Shown here: positions 9,225 through 18,316 of the stretch, piece by piece
Position numbering within the stretch: the first letter of the stretch is position 1
Layout of the letters: each line of letters opens with the position of its first letter
Assembly (NCBI GenBank): GCA_023397475.1
Contig: JAEWUD010000022.1
Location: 186,001-250,000, forward strand
DNA from: Bacillota bacterium
Lineage (GTDB): Bacteria; Bacillota; Clostridia; Saccharofermentanales; Saccharofermentanaceae
Direction: 5' to 3'
Length of the DNA: 64,000 bases
Translations under genes and position numbers: made by a program
Notes under the pieces: model-generated
The model's input: the letters and a program-made list of their open reading frames with translations, nothing else
Told to the model about the DNA's origin: nothing
Database searches by the model: none

Positions 9225-10316
9225 TTATCCACGTAGTGTTGCAATAAATCTACGAAACCAACTCATGGGTTTTGTAGTGTTTAGCTCTGTTTGCTTCTGG
9301 TTCGCCGGAGGAGAATTAGCAACAGAATCTCCGACTTCTTTCGATGTGCTGTTGCTTATTTCCGCCGCAGGCTCAGACTGAGGAACGGCAAGAGATATTG
9401 CTCCGTCTCTTTCTGCTTCGCGCTCTTTTGCTAGTATTTCCCTGGCCTTCTGGACTCGCGGCAGAATATCATGTTGGACCGAACTGATATTGTCATAACT
9501 TGTACGCGGAACAAACAACTTGTCCGAAACGAGCGTATCCGGATCCGGTCGCTGGGTACCGTCGAAGTAGATAATACCAATACTCGCATCATCTGATAGC
9601 GGAGACGATTCGATGACAAAATTATGAATGGTCTTCTCGAGTTCAGCCTTGCCATCCTCAAACGGTAAAGCTCCGAATTCCGCTAATCGAGCAACCACAG
9701 GCATGAGTAATAATTTGGTATTATCATAGACAAGATCTGACAATCCGTCTGTCATCATGACGATCGCGTGGGTGTCATCTGTCGTCGAGCGAATCAATCG
9801 TAAATAATTCTGCGCGTGCGGAAGCGTTACAAATATTGTACTCGAAATGTCCTCACCATTCTGCGGTATGGTAACCAATTGCAAACCGGAGCCGGTAATT
9901 CTGGCGATGATACCGTCGCCAATATGACCGAATATCACACGCGTGTCCTTGACCGCACAGAACAACATAGTCGCTGCCATGGAATCAGAATTCGCAAGGT
10001 TAAGCTCATTCGCCCGAATTGTCAGTTCAGACTGTATTGCTGCGACAAGTACACTGCGTACCAAAGCCTCATGATTATCATAATAGAATGCGTCGAAATG
10101 CTTGGTCAGAAGCTCGCATACTGTTTCGACGACACACTGCGATCCCATGTCAGAATTTGAGTATTGACTGCTGCCGGCTCCGTCGGAAAGGCACACAACC
10201 GAGACCCCGTTACGACGCATCGTCATCGACGCGTCTTCGCATGGTTTATTCTTCTCTTTGTGTTTTCTTCCGCTAAGCGATATACTCAGCATCCGTAATG
10301 GTATCGTCTCGATCAT
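9225..10316 (-). CDS. PP2C-type serine/threonine protein phosphatase (YegK-like)
   Basis: A 363-residue metal-dependent phosphatase. Visible PPM motifs are CEDAS, LSDGAGSS (metal-binding Asp and Gly), MMTDGLSD and SDDASIGII, in the right order over the first 250 residues. A low-complexity linker rich in Glu, Ser and Pro follows, then a short basic amphipathic tail (SWFRRFIATLRG) that may contact membrane or a partner. The start overlaps the VWA gene stop by four bases. Together with the VWA and kinase genes it forms a set matching E. coli yegI-yegK-yegL and the TerY-P triads. By family it would reverse phosphorylation by the co-encoded kinase. Confidence 0.88.
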   Translation of the reverse strand: MIETIPLRMLSISLSGRKHKEKNKPCEDASMTMRRNGVSVVCLSDGAGSSQYSNSDMGSQCVVETVCELLTKHFDAFYYDNHEALVRSVLVAAIQSELTIRANELNLANSDSMAATMLFCAVKDTRVIFGHIGDGIIARITGSGLQLVTIPQNGEDISSTIFVTLPHAQNYLRLIRSTTDDTHAIVMMTDGLSDLVYDNTKLLLMPVVARLAEFGALPFEDGKAELEKTIHNFVIESSPLSDDASIGIIYFDGTQRPDPDTLVSDKLFVPRTSYDNISSVQHDILPRVQKAREILAKEREAERDGAISLAVPQSEPAAEISNSTSKEVGDSVANSPPANQKQTELNTTKPMSWFRRFIATLRG

Positions 10317-11053
10317 TTGTTGTCCTCAAGATACTTAAAGAAATCGTCCATAGCGATCGATTTCGACTGTTGCTTGTTCGTGAAATCATAGAGGGCATCG
10401 TCCCGCATTCCGCCGGAAATAATCGACGAACTACTGGAGCCGAGAAATTCGAATAATTTCGAGAATTGTGCGGATAGGATGCTGATCGGTTCGGCACGTT
10501 TCACCGATAGTCTCTTGAGCACGGACATGTCTACAGAATTTCCGACACCGATATTGAAGACAACCAAACGGTTTGATTTCTCAAGCTCACAGGTTGCCGC
10601 GATGGCTTTCTCCATATTCTCCGCCGCATTGTCCCCCTGTGGCGCTCCGTCAGTAATAACAACCAGCCAGGGTTGATAGTACTTGATGCCAAGATGCTTG
10701 TAGCCTTCTTTGCGTTCCGCGAGAAGTTCTAATGAGGTGAGGATGCCTTCGCCGATCGGTGTCAGGCTTGTCGTTGCTTGCATACGAGGAAGCGCCTGAT
10801 CCTTGGAAAGACGGCCGAACGGCAAGGCAATTTCTACAGCACCGCCAAAAGTTACGACGCATATATCCGCAGCGGATCGTGTCTCTTCATTCTCGCGAAT
10901 CGACGACAGAAAGCTGATAAGACCATCATTAAGTTCCTCTATCGGATTACCGCTCATTGATCCGCTGACATCCAGACAAAAGCAGATGGGAAGTCTTCGT
11001 CTCGTGCTTCTACCAAAATCAGATTCACTGAAGACAGGAATTGGATTACTCAT
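10313..11053 (-). CDS. VWA domain protein (TerY/YegL-like)
   Basis: A 246-residue cytoplasmic protein made of one von Willebrand A domain. The metal-ion-dependent adhesion site is complete: DVSGSM near residue 29, a threonine in TTSLTPIG, and the aspartate in VVITDGAPQGD. The family contains TerY and YegL, usually encoded beside a PP2C phosphatase and a kinase, as here. It is thought to mediate protein assembly through the metal site. A GGGGG-containing site precedes the ATG, and the gene lies 15 bases after the kinase gene. Confidence 0.88.
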   Translation of the reverse strand: MSNPIPVFSESDFGRSTRRRLPICFCLDVSGSMSGNPIEELNDGLISFLSSIRENEETRSAADICVVTFGGAVEIALPFGRLSKDQALPRMQATTSLTPIGEGILTSLELLAERKEGYKHLGIKYYQPWLVVITDGAPQGDNAAENMEKAIAATCELEKSNRLVVFNIGVGNSVDMSVLKRLSVKRAEPISILSAQFSKLFEFLGSSSSSIISGGMRDDALYDFTNKQQSKSIAMDDFFKYLEDNK

Positions 11054-11068
11054 ATGCTACCCCCTTAT

Positions 11069-12970
11069 TCACCTGTACATGCTGAAGAACAATGCAAATC
11101 CGACGCAAATCAATACGATTATGATCAGTAATATTATGGACAGTCGAGAGAATGTGACCTCTTTATGATGTGGGCTGCCGCGGTCCGTTCGTTTGCCCTT
11201 AGGCGGTGTAGAATTTGAAGATATAGAGCTTTGGGATTGTGTGTCTGATGAGTCATCACACCCTCGTGAGTTCTGCGGTTCAATCTCAAAACTCCCCCGG
11301 TAGCCTGCATTCCTCTGTATCTCAATATCAACCATCTTCTCTTGGTTCAAGAAGGCCGAACCGATCGGTCGACCGTTATAGAGAATGCGACCGTTCTCAG
11401 AAGCGGTTGAAAACGATTCTTTGCCTTCTTCGAGATCAGGATTATGAATGATAGCATCCTTGATCGATCTCTTCATTCCGGGCTTGGGGGTGACGTCTTT
11501 CTGCTTACGGGCATAATACGGAAAGAGGCTGTACGAATTCTCGTCGCCGAGTCGATGACATCGCAAATCATCGAGATAGGAGCTGATCTCCTTATACCAC
11601 GTGATTGTCTCGTAGCGGCGTCCTTCAGAGAATGCCCCATGCAATAACTTGCGAAAATGTTCCGGCAAAGCGCGCCAGATCATCTCGTATCCGCCTAATG
11701 GAACAGCGGAATTATCTAGATTCGATAGATCGTAAGGGAATGCCTTCGCTGCGATCTCTTCTCGCAGAGTCTCGTGCCCCTGCCTTTGATTGTAAGGATG
11801 TTGTCCACAAAAAATCATTGCAAAAGCAAGAATGCCGCACGAATAGTCTTCATGAAGCGGTGTCCTCAAAAAAGATTGGAAGGACTTATCCCACAATTCG
11901 GGAGGAGTAAATTCTTCCGTCCCGACGGGACAAGGTAAGTCCTCCAATTGAACACTGTCCATATCGATAAGATAGACTTGTTCCGGATTCTTTATCATCG
12001 CGTTCTTCAACTGAATATCGCCGATGAGAATTCCGTGAAGATGCAGAAAAACAATCTTCTCGAACACTTGTTGAGCTGCCATCACAACCGCGGATCGATC
12101 CCACTCAGGAAACTTATCGGTCATGGCATCCTGTCCGTCAAATACCGAACCAAGTGTTGTTCCTTCGGCTCGAGGCATAATAAAACCAACCGGTTCATGA
12201 TTGCTGTTGTAGAGAAGCTCACTTGGCCAGCAGATACCCTTGCCTGACAGACCGAGCCGGGTCATACGCATTAACTTCATCCAGCGAAGAGGGGTCATAA
12301 CACCCCGATGATATACCTTAGCTACAGTGTTGGGGTCGTTTGTCTTGAATACCAAACCTTCTGCTCCGGTCGAGATCTTCTCCGCGAGATAGACAGGCTT
12401 CCCGTCCGCGGTAAATACTTTGTCTCCGACATTCACATAAATCGCGACATCAAGATAATCCGTAGAGGTAGATATCGGATTCACTCGAATCTGTGGATGG
12501 TTCTCCAAATAAAGGGAACTACGATCAAAGTATTCATAAATATCTTGTGCGAAAACAAGTATTCCGTTTGAAATCTCTTGCTGTGAAGCTCGGATTTGGC
12601 TCAAAATTGTTGAGAAACGACCGGTAAGTAGTAACACCCGTGAGTTATTCCTGGAATATCGAAGAAAAACGTCGTACATCGACATGTCCGGTTCGATGAT
12701 ACGCTCAATTCCTGCTTCATCCATCTCGGCAAAGTAAATCTTCGGATCCGGATAAGAAGAGTCAGATTTCTTGCCAGAGGAGAGATATGTGTTCTTAACG
12801 CACGAGTCATAGTATTCAAAAGAAGAACAAGTTACCACAGTAGGCTTGCTCTCAAGGATCGCATCGATGACACGAGAAAACACAGGACCTTTACCCGCCT
12901 CGAAATACGCGGGATAGTCGAGCAGTATGACTTCATATTGCGAGAAAATATCCGAAAACTCGGCTGCCAT
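11069..12970 (-). CDS. membrane-anchored protein kinase with N-terminal PIN-like region (YegI-like kinase)
   Basis: A 633-residue protein. Residues 1-150 resemble a PIN fold (LLDYP, SSFEYYD, SMYDVF, LLLTG) with the last acidic residue missing. Residues 190-470 are a protein kinase domain: glycine loop STGAEGLVF (200-208), Lys218, catalytic loop GILIGDIQLKN (Asp318, Asn323) and IDMD (Asp336) instead of DFG. A Ser-rich linker and one C-terminal membrane helix (about 606-629) follow, so the kinase faces the cytoplasm. The IGDI/IDMD signatures fit the YegI-type kinases of VWA/PP2C/kinase triads. It is the first gene of the operon. Substrates are unknown. Confidence 0.82.
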   Translation of the reverse strand: MAAEFSDIFSQYEVILLDYPAYFEAGKGPVFSRVIDAILESKPTVVTCSSFEYYDSCVKNTYLSSGKKSDSSYPDPKIYFAEMDEAGIERIIEPDMSMYDVFLRYSRNNSRVLLLTGRFSTILSQIRASQQEISNGILVFAQDIYEYFDRSSLYLENHPQIRVNPISTSTDYLDVAIYVNVGDKVFTADGKPVYLAEKISTGAEGLVFKTNDPNTVAKVYHRGVMTPLRWMKLMRMTRLGLSGKGICWPSELLYNSNHEPVGFIMPRAEGTTLGSVFDGQDAMTDKFPEWDRSAVVMAAQQVFEKIVFLHLHGILIGDIQLKNAMIKNPEQVYLIDMDSVQLEDLPCPVGTEEFTPPELWDKSFQSFLRTPLHEDYSCGILAFAMIFCGQHPYNQRQGHETLREEIAAKAFPYDLSNLDNSAVPLGGYEMIWRALPEHFRKLLHGAFSEGRRYETITWYKEISSYLDDLRCHRLGDENSYSLFPYYARKQKDVTPKPGMKRSIKDAIIHNPDLEEGKESFSTASENGRILYNGRPIGSAFLNQEKMVDIEIQRNAGYRGSFEIEPQNSRGCDDSSDTQSQSSISSNSTPPKGKRTDRGSPHHKEVTFSRLSIILLIIIVLICVGFALFFSMYR

Positions 12971-12991
12971 ACAACCCCCATACTCGTAATA

Positions 12992-13019
12992 GTTATAACT
13001 TATACTACATGAGGAACAA
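12992..13019 (-). promoter_or_regulatory. candidate promoter of the kinase-VWA-PP2C operon
   Basis: On the minus strand TTGTTC (13014-13019) and TATAAC (12992-12997) are 16 bases apart, just upstream of the kinase start at 12970. An overlapping alternative, TTGTAA with TAGTAT, also exists, so the exact start point is uncertain. Confidence 0.4.
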
Positions 13020-13060
13020 GGGCTTTACAAGTAAACCTTACGATTTTTTGTTATAAAGAA

Positions 13061-13076
13061 ACCGCCCGAAGGCGGT
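13061..13076 (-). terminator. terminator hairpin after lysA
   Basis: ACCGCC, loop CGAA and GGCGGT form a six-pair GC-rich stem. Read on the minus strand it lies 20 bases after the lysA stop and is followed by TTCTTTATAAC, a weak U-rich tract. Confidence 0.55.
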
Positions 13077-13096
13077 GTCTGCGAATGCTCTGAACA

Positions 13097-14341
13097 TTAC
13101 GGGAAACAGCGCATCAGATCTTCCAGCGTATCGCGTCGACGTATCAGACGAGGTTCACCGTCAGATCCGATTAATACTTCGGCGGGACGCAAACGATTGT
13201 TATAGTTCGAACACATGGAATACCCGTAAGCTCCCGCGTCCAGAACACAGATAACATCCTCTTCGCGAATCACCGGTAGCTCTCTCTCCTTCGCAAGAAT
13301 ATCTCCGCTCTCACAGATGTTACCGACTACCGTTACGGTCTCAATGGTGTTATCCTCCACGGGTTGCCCATGGCGAAACAGTTCAATATCGTGCCAGGAG
13401 TCATACATGGAAGGTCGAACAAGAACATTCATTCCAATGTCCGTTCCGACATACGTAACATCTGCATTCTTCTTGATCGAATGGACTCTTCCGAGAAGAA
13501 CAGAACCTTCCGCAGCGATATATCTTCCGGGTTCACACTTGAAGACAAGCTGTCTGCCATAACGGGTTGTGAAGTCATTAACGACACCGGATAATGCGGC
13601 ACCGAAGCTATCCATATCAAATTCCTTCTCTCCGGACAACTTATGATAAGGAATCCCAAATCCTCCTCCAAAATCTACAAAAGTCAAATCGGGGAATTGC
13701 ATGGCAAGCTCAAGAAAATTCTTCACAGCAGACAGGAACGGAGACCCGTCCATGAATAGAGATCCGATATGTTGGTTGACTCCAACAATACGAAGATCAT
13801 ACTCCTTCGCAATACGAAAAATCTCAGGTACATCTTCCGCAGCAATCGCAAACTTTGTCTTCTTGCCCGCGGTAACAACTTTCTCATGATGGCCGGCACC
13901 GACACCGGGATTCAGTCGAACCGCGCATTCTCCGCCTCGATTCAAGCGGCCGAATCTCTCAAGTTGCGACAAGCTGTCAAGGCTTGTCATAATATTGTGA
14001 TCAATGGCAAATCGAAGTTCCTCATCAGAAACGTTATTAGAAACGTAGAAGATTCTTTCTTCAGGAAAGCCCGCCTTGAGAAGAACATAGATCTCTCCCG
14101 GCGACATCGCGTCGGCGTTAAGTCCTTCCTCTAATGCGATACGAAGAATGGATAGATTCGAATTTGTCTTGATGGAATAGTTCGCTGTGAATCCGGGCAC
14201 AGAAATCAAATTCGCAACCTTACGCATTTGTCTACGGAGGATATTCTCATTATAAACATACAGTGGAGTACCGAACTCGGCAGCCAATTCTTCCGGATTC
14301 GTATTCCCAAAGAAATTCATTTGTTGTGTAAACGTGTTCAT
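13097..14341 (-). CDS. lysA: diaminopimelate decarboxylase
   Basis: A 414-residue PLP enzyme that makes lysine from meso-diaminopimelate. The PLP lysine lies in NYSIKTNSN near the N terminus, GGGFGIPY binds the cofactor phosphate, and the C-terminal barrel carries EPGRY, CESGD and DAGAYGYSMCSNYN, the last pair typical of LysA. GGAGG sits just ahead of the ATG. It is transcribed alone, with a hairpin after it. I saw no lysine riboswitch in the upstream 200 bases, but there are 9-bp direct repeats described under findings. Confidence 0.94.
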   Translation of the reverse strand: MNTFTQQMNFFGNTNPEELAAEFGTPLYVYNENILRRQMRKVANLISVPGFTANYSIKTNSNLSILRIALEEGLNADAMSPGEIYVLLKAGFPEERIFYVSNNVSDEELRFAIDHNIMTSLDSLSQLERFGRLNRGGECAVRLNPGVGAGHHEKVVTAGKKTKFAIAAEDVPEIFRIAKEYDLRIVGVNQHIGSLFMDGSPFLSAVKNFLELAMQFPDLTFVDFGGGFGIPYHKLSGEKEFDMDSFGAALSGVVNDFTTRYGRQLVFKCEPGRYIAAEGSVLLGRVHSIKKNADVTYVGTDIGMNVLVRPSMYDSWHDIELFRHGQPVEDNTIETVTVVGNICESGDILAKERELPVIREEDVICVLDAGAYGYSMCSNYNNRLRPAEVLIGSDGEPRLIRRRDTLEDLMRCFP

Positions 14342-14426
14342 ACATCCTCCAAACGATACATGATCGAGAAACTCGCACCAGCGATTCCTTCATGATTCTT
14401 CTACCATTCTGCAAGACAACGTCGAT

Positions 14427-14446
14427 ATTTGCAAGTCATTTGCAAG
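14427..14446. repeat. 9-bp direct repeats upstream of lysA
   Basis: ATTTGCAAG occurs at 14427-14435 and 14438-14446, an 11-bp period, with a related TTCTGCAAG at 14407-14415. The phasing is that of a regulator site on one face of the helix. Function is not known. Confidence 0.4.
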
Positions 14447-14540
14447 ATCGAATGCTGCTATCTTTCATTTTAACGCTTAATATGGGTGCACACAAGGCTT
14501 ATATGCATAATTTACAAACACAACCGCCATTAACGCACCT

Positions 14541-16397
14541 TTATTCTATCCCGATCAATCGCATTAAGAATCTCGCATTCGTAGAGGTAGAGACTCCGTC
14601 TGTCAATTTGTAGTTGAAGTGAATTCCATCTTCATCATAATATTCGGAAAAATGGTACGTTATGATCGGAAGTCCTTTACGATTGTCTTCCGAACACAAC
14701 TCATAATCATGCGTCGACATCAATCCGATAATGAATGGGCGAGCCAGATTTTCCAAAACAATCTTCGCTCCGTCGGTACGATCTCTTGAGTTTGTTCCGC
14801 GAAAAATCTCGTCAATCAGAAACAGAAGGGCGCCTCCCTCTCTGGACTTCGAAATAATCTTCTCGATACGAAGCAGTTCCGCGTAAAAAGTAGACACTCC
14901 CTCTCCGAGATCATCCGTAATTCGCATGGATGATCCAATCCTCATAATACCCAATCGCATCGCTGATGCATCGCAAATTGTGCCGGCGTATGCCAGAACA
15001 GCGTTAATCCCGACAGTTCTCAAAAGCGTCGTCTTTCCGGACATATTGGATCCTGTGATGAGGGCGATTCCGGACGGAAGCGAGAACAAATTCCGAACCT
15101 TATCCTTTTCGGGAATTAACGGATGGCCCATTCCTTCAGCAAAATAGAAAGCATTGGAGGCAGGTTCCTCCGAACTATCTTTGAAATCCGGATATACGCC
15201 TTCCGGATACACATGCGTAAGCGTCGAAAGTGACATAATGCCTTCCCATTCAGCCAAGGCATGAAGATACGACTCTAAACGAAATCCTTGATTGCGCTTC
15301 CAACGCTCAAGCGCATACACGCAATATACATCATATTGAAACAGAACATTCAATATAAAAAACAACAAAGGTTGGCTTCTTGCCTGGATAAAGAGAAGGA
15401 TTCGATGTAATCGTCGAACACAAGTTGAGGCAGAAGTAGCAACTTTAGATTCATGCGGCACCAGCGTTTGTTGCGCTTGTCGCAACAGATCCGCGTCTAC
15501 TTTCGCGTTCTCTATGGCAGCGAAAAGACCTCCGTACGAGGAGAGCTGTTCTTGATAATCGTCGACCGAAGCTAGGATTGTCTTAAACCGTTGGTATTTT
15601 ACCGCAATAAGAACAAGCTGGACCACAAGGAAAAACGCCGGAACAAGAACCGGAATGACACCACCCCCCCAAACAAGCAGGGCTGAAATCAATAAAGCCG
15701 CAGAATTACTTGCTGACAGAAGAATCCATCCTTTTCTCACGGCAGGTTCGCCTTCATCGACACCGCCGGTATAATCGATGAGTCGACGAGGATCTTCCGA
15801 GCTTCGTCTCGACATTCTGGCCAGCGCTTGAATTTCTTGGACGAGTGGAAGATTACTGCTCATTTCACGAACGGCTTGCTGTCGCCGGATAATCTCCGCG
15901 CCGGTCAGATCAGCTTTCTCGGCCGCACATAAGTAGTCGGCAAACGTTCGACGACCGAACCATGTCTTTGCAACCGACATAAGGTGAAATAGAGATTTGG
16001 GTCCGAACAGATCCAGGTCGCCGGAAAAATCATGTTGATAATTTAAAAAATCAGCCCCGTTATCCGGAAGCTCGTCAAAATTATGGATCAAACGCGCCTT
16101 ATATTCATGATGGATGGAAAGAAGAGTCGTGAAGTAGAGCACGTCACGCTTCACCCCGGCGTGGTAGAGCGCAGCGATGCAGAAGCCAACAAACAGAACC
16201 GCGGACAAAAGATAGGCCTGACTCGGTAGCGCAAAGGATGCCGTACCAATTGCGGAAATAACGGCCGCCACGAAAAGTATAAGACGAAGGTTACTGATTC
16301 GATTTGAAAGAATACTGTTCAGGCGAAGTTTCTCAATTAACACATCTTCCCTTTCGGAAAAAACTGCGTCCCTCAACTTGTATTTTGATTCTTCCAC
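14541..16397 (-). CDS. membrane-associated MutS-family ATPase
   Basis: A 618-residue protein with the MutS C-terminal ATPase: Walker A GSNMSGKTTLLR, Walker B LLFLIDEIFRGTNS, and the MSTHDYEL switch. It lacks the mismatch-binding and connector domains of MutS1 and instead has hydrophobic segments at about 45-85 and 225-265 that look like paired membrane helices. I start it at GTG 16397, because GGAGGA lies nine bases ahead; that site lies inside a longer frame opening at ATG 16424, which has no site of its own. Such membrane MutS relatives are known in Firmicutes and Bacteroidetes, but their function is not established. It is divergent from the ABC exporter gene. Confidence 0.85.
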   Translation of the reverse strand: MEESKYKLRDAVFSEREDVLIEKLRLNSILSNRISNLRLILFVAAVISAIGTASFALPSQAYLLSAVLFVGFCIAALYHAGVKRDVLYFTTLLSIHHEYKARLIHNFDELPDNGADFLNYQHDFSGDLDLFGPKSLFHLMSVAKTWFGRRTFADYLCAAEKADLTGAEIIRRQQAVREMSSNLPLVQEIQALARMSRRSSEDPRRLIDYTGGVDEGEPAVRKGWILLSASNSAALLISALLVWGGGVIPVLVPAFFLVVQLVLIAVKYQRFKTILASVDDYQEQLSSYGGLFAAIENAKVDADLLRQAQQTLVPHESKVATSASTCVRRLHRILLFIQARSQPLLFFILNVLFQYDVYCVYALERWKRNQGFRLESYLHALAEWEGIMSLSTLTHVYPEGVYPDFKDSSEEPASNAFYFAEGMGHPLIPEKDKVRNLFSLPSGIALITGSNMSGKTTLLRTVGINAVLAYAGTICDASAMRLGIMRIGSSMRITDDLGEGVSTFYAELLRIEKIISKSREGGALLFLIDEIFRGTNSRDRTDGAKIVLENLARPFIIGLMSTHDYELCSEDNRKGLPIITYHFSEYYDEDGIHFNYKLTDGVSTSTNARFLMRLIGIE

Positions 16398-16447
16398 GAT
16401 CTTCGTTCCTCCAAAATCATACATTTCTATTCGATTCTATCACAAGA

Positions 16448-16476
16448 TTGGAAGCGAGCATCACAACTGATATAAT
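16448..16476 (+). promoter_or_regulatory. promoter of the ABC exporter gene
   Basis: TTGGAA (16448-16453) and TATAAT (16471-16476) are 17 bases apart, 32 bases ahead of the ATG at 16509. Confidence 0.65.
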
Positions 16477-16508
16477 TAACCCGAATTTGCTCAAGTGAGG
16501 TATCCTGT

Positions 16509-18314
16509 ATGATTTCACCATTAACACAAAATGATTTTCGTAAGAAAAGTCAAATTCGACTTTTTATTTCTTACTATAAACCAAACATCGGCCTGTTTCT
16601 CTTGGATATGATCTGTGCTCTTATCATTGCAGGGATCGACTTGACCTTCCCCGCTTTATCTCGAAGCGCGCTACACACGTATCTGCCCGGCAAAGAATTT
16701 CAAGCCTTTTTCTCCATCATCCTAATTCTGATCGGATTCTTCGTTTTGCGAGGCCTGATGCAATTTATTGTAAGTTATTGGGGACACCTGATGGGCGCCA
16801 ATATTGAGATGCTTATGCGACGTGACCTGTTCTCACATCTTCAGCGTCAATCGTTTTCGTTTTTTGACAAGAGTCGCACAGGAAGCTTGATGAGTAGAAT
16901 CATGTCGGATCTTTTCGATATTACCGAATTGGCACATCACGGTCCGGAAGATCTCTTCATTTCTGCTGTCTCGATCATCGGATCGTTTATTATTCTCTTC
17001 ACCATCAATGTGGAACTAACCTTAACTCTTGCGGTATTTCTTCCGCTTCTCATTGCTTTCACATTATTCTTACGACGGAAGATGTCTCATGCTTCCCGCG
17101 CGCTCAAAGAAAATACGGCAGAAATTAATGCCGATATCGAATCAGGCATCTCGGGAATACGCGTATCCAAGGCTTTTGCAAATGAATCATTTGAATCTGA
17201 GAAATTTTTTCGCGGAACATCCAAGTATCGGAATGCACGAGGGAAGTTTTATTTTGTCATGGCGACGTTCTTCTCGGGTATGGAATTTCTGATCAGTCTG
17301 TTGAATATCTTAGCGATTGGATTCGGCGGATATCTGATCATGATCGATCGGTTGGAGATTGTCGACCTTATAACTTTCACTCTTTATATCTCGATGTTCC
17401 TGTCGCCGATACGAAAACTTACGAATTTCACTGAACTGTTCCAGTCAGGAATGGCGGGTTTCTCGCGGTTTGTCGATATCATGAAACAGGAGCCGGAAAT
17501 TACCGATCGTACGGATGCGACCGCACCGGAAAACCTTCGAGGTGAGATCACCTTTTCGCATGTCTCTTTCTCCTATGAGAGCGATATGCAAGCCCAAAGC
17601 GTTCTGAACGATATCAATCTATCCATTCCTGCCGGGAAAACCTACGCAATTGTCGGACCTTCCGGCAGTGGCAAGACGACACTCTGTCACTTGATTCCTC
17701 GTTTCTACGAGGTTAAATCCGGTTCGGTTTGTATTGATGGTGTGGATATACGTAATTTTCGCCTAGAGGCATTACGTAAAAATATTGGAATCGTCCAACA
17801 GGATGTCTTCTTATTCCCTTCTACCATCATGGAGAATATTCGTTATGGAAATCTCGAAGCGTCGGATGAAGATGTGATCGAAGCAGCCAAGAAGGCTCGT
17901 TTACATGATTTTGTTATGAGTTTGCCGGAGGGTTATGAATCCTACGTTGGCGAACGAGGCGTGATGTTGTCAGGCGGACAGAAACAGAGAATATCAATAG
18001 CACGGGTATTCCTGAAAAATCCGACAATTTTGCTTCTGGATGAGGCGACATCGGCCTTGGATACGCAGACCGAGAAAGAGATCCAGCATTCATTGGAATC
18101 ATTGTCCATCGGACGAACAAGTCTTATCGTAGCCCACCGTTTGTCGACCATTCGTCGCGCAGACATTATCGTCTACTTGGATGAAGAAGGAATCGCGGAG
18201 TGTGGAACACATGCGGAACTTCTGGCGAAGCATGGTAAATACGCGCGTTTATACAACGTTCAATATGCCGATTACGCAGATCAAAATGTAAGCCAGAATC
18301 AGAATTCCATCTAG
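16509..18314 (+). CDS. ABC-type exporter, fused permease and ATPase
   Basis: A 601-residue half-transporter. Six membrane helices occupy about residues 1-320, and the nucleotide-binding domain carries Walker A GPSGSGKTT, the Q-loop VQQDVF, the signature LSGGQKQR, Walker B ILLLDEATS and the switch VAHRLST. This is the MsbA/multidrug layout and works as a homodimer or heterodimer. Substrate cannot be told from the sequence. A clear promoter lies upstream, and the gene stands alone, ending two bases from the convergent sirtuin gene. Confidence 0.93.
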   Translation: MISPLTQNDFRKKSQIRLFISYYKPNIGLFLLDMICALIIAGIDLTFPALSRSALHTYLPGKEFQAFFSIILILIGFFVLRGLMQFIVSYWGHLMGANIEMLMRRDLFSHLQRQSFSFFDKSRTGSLMSRIMSDLFDITELAHHGPEDLFISAVSIIGSFIILFTINVELTLTLAVFLPLLIAFTLFLRRKMSHASRALKENTAEINADIESGISGIRVSKAFANESFESEKFFRGTSKYRNARGKFYFVMATFFSGMEFLISLLNILAIGFGGYLIMIDRLEIVDLITFTLYISMFLSPIRKLTNFTELFQSGMAGFSRFVDIMKQEPEITDRTDATAPENLRGEITFSHVSFSYESDMQAQSVLNDINLSIPAGKTYAIVGPSGSGKTTLCHLIPRFYEVKSGSVCIDGVDIRNFRLEALRKNIGIVQQDVFLFPSTIMENIRYGNLEASDEDVIEAAKKARLHDFVMSLPEGYESYVGERGVMLSGGQKQRISIARVFLKNPTILLLDEATSALDTQTEKEIQHSLESLSIGRTSLIVAHRLSTIRRADIIVYLDEEGIAECGTHAELLAKHGKYARLYNVQYADYADQNVSQNQNSI

Positions 18315-18316
18315 GA

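Noticed and set aside
14342..14540. Lysine riboswitch ahead of lysA
   Set aside because: No lysine-riboswitch core pattern and no terminator or start-site pairing were found.
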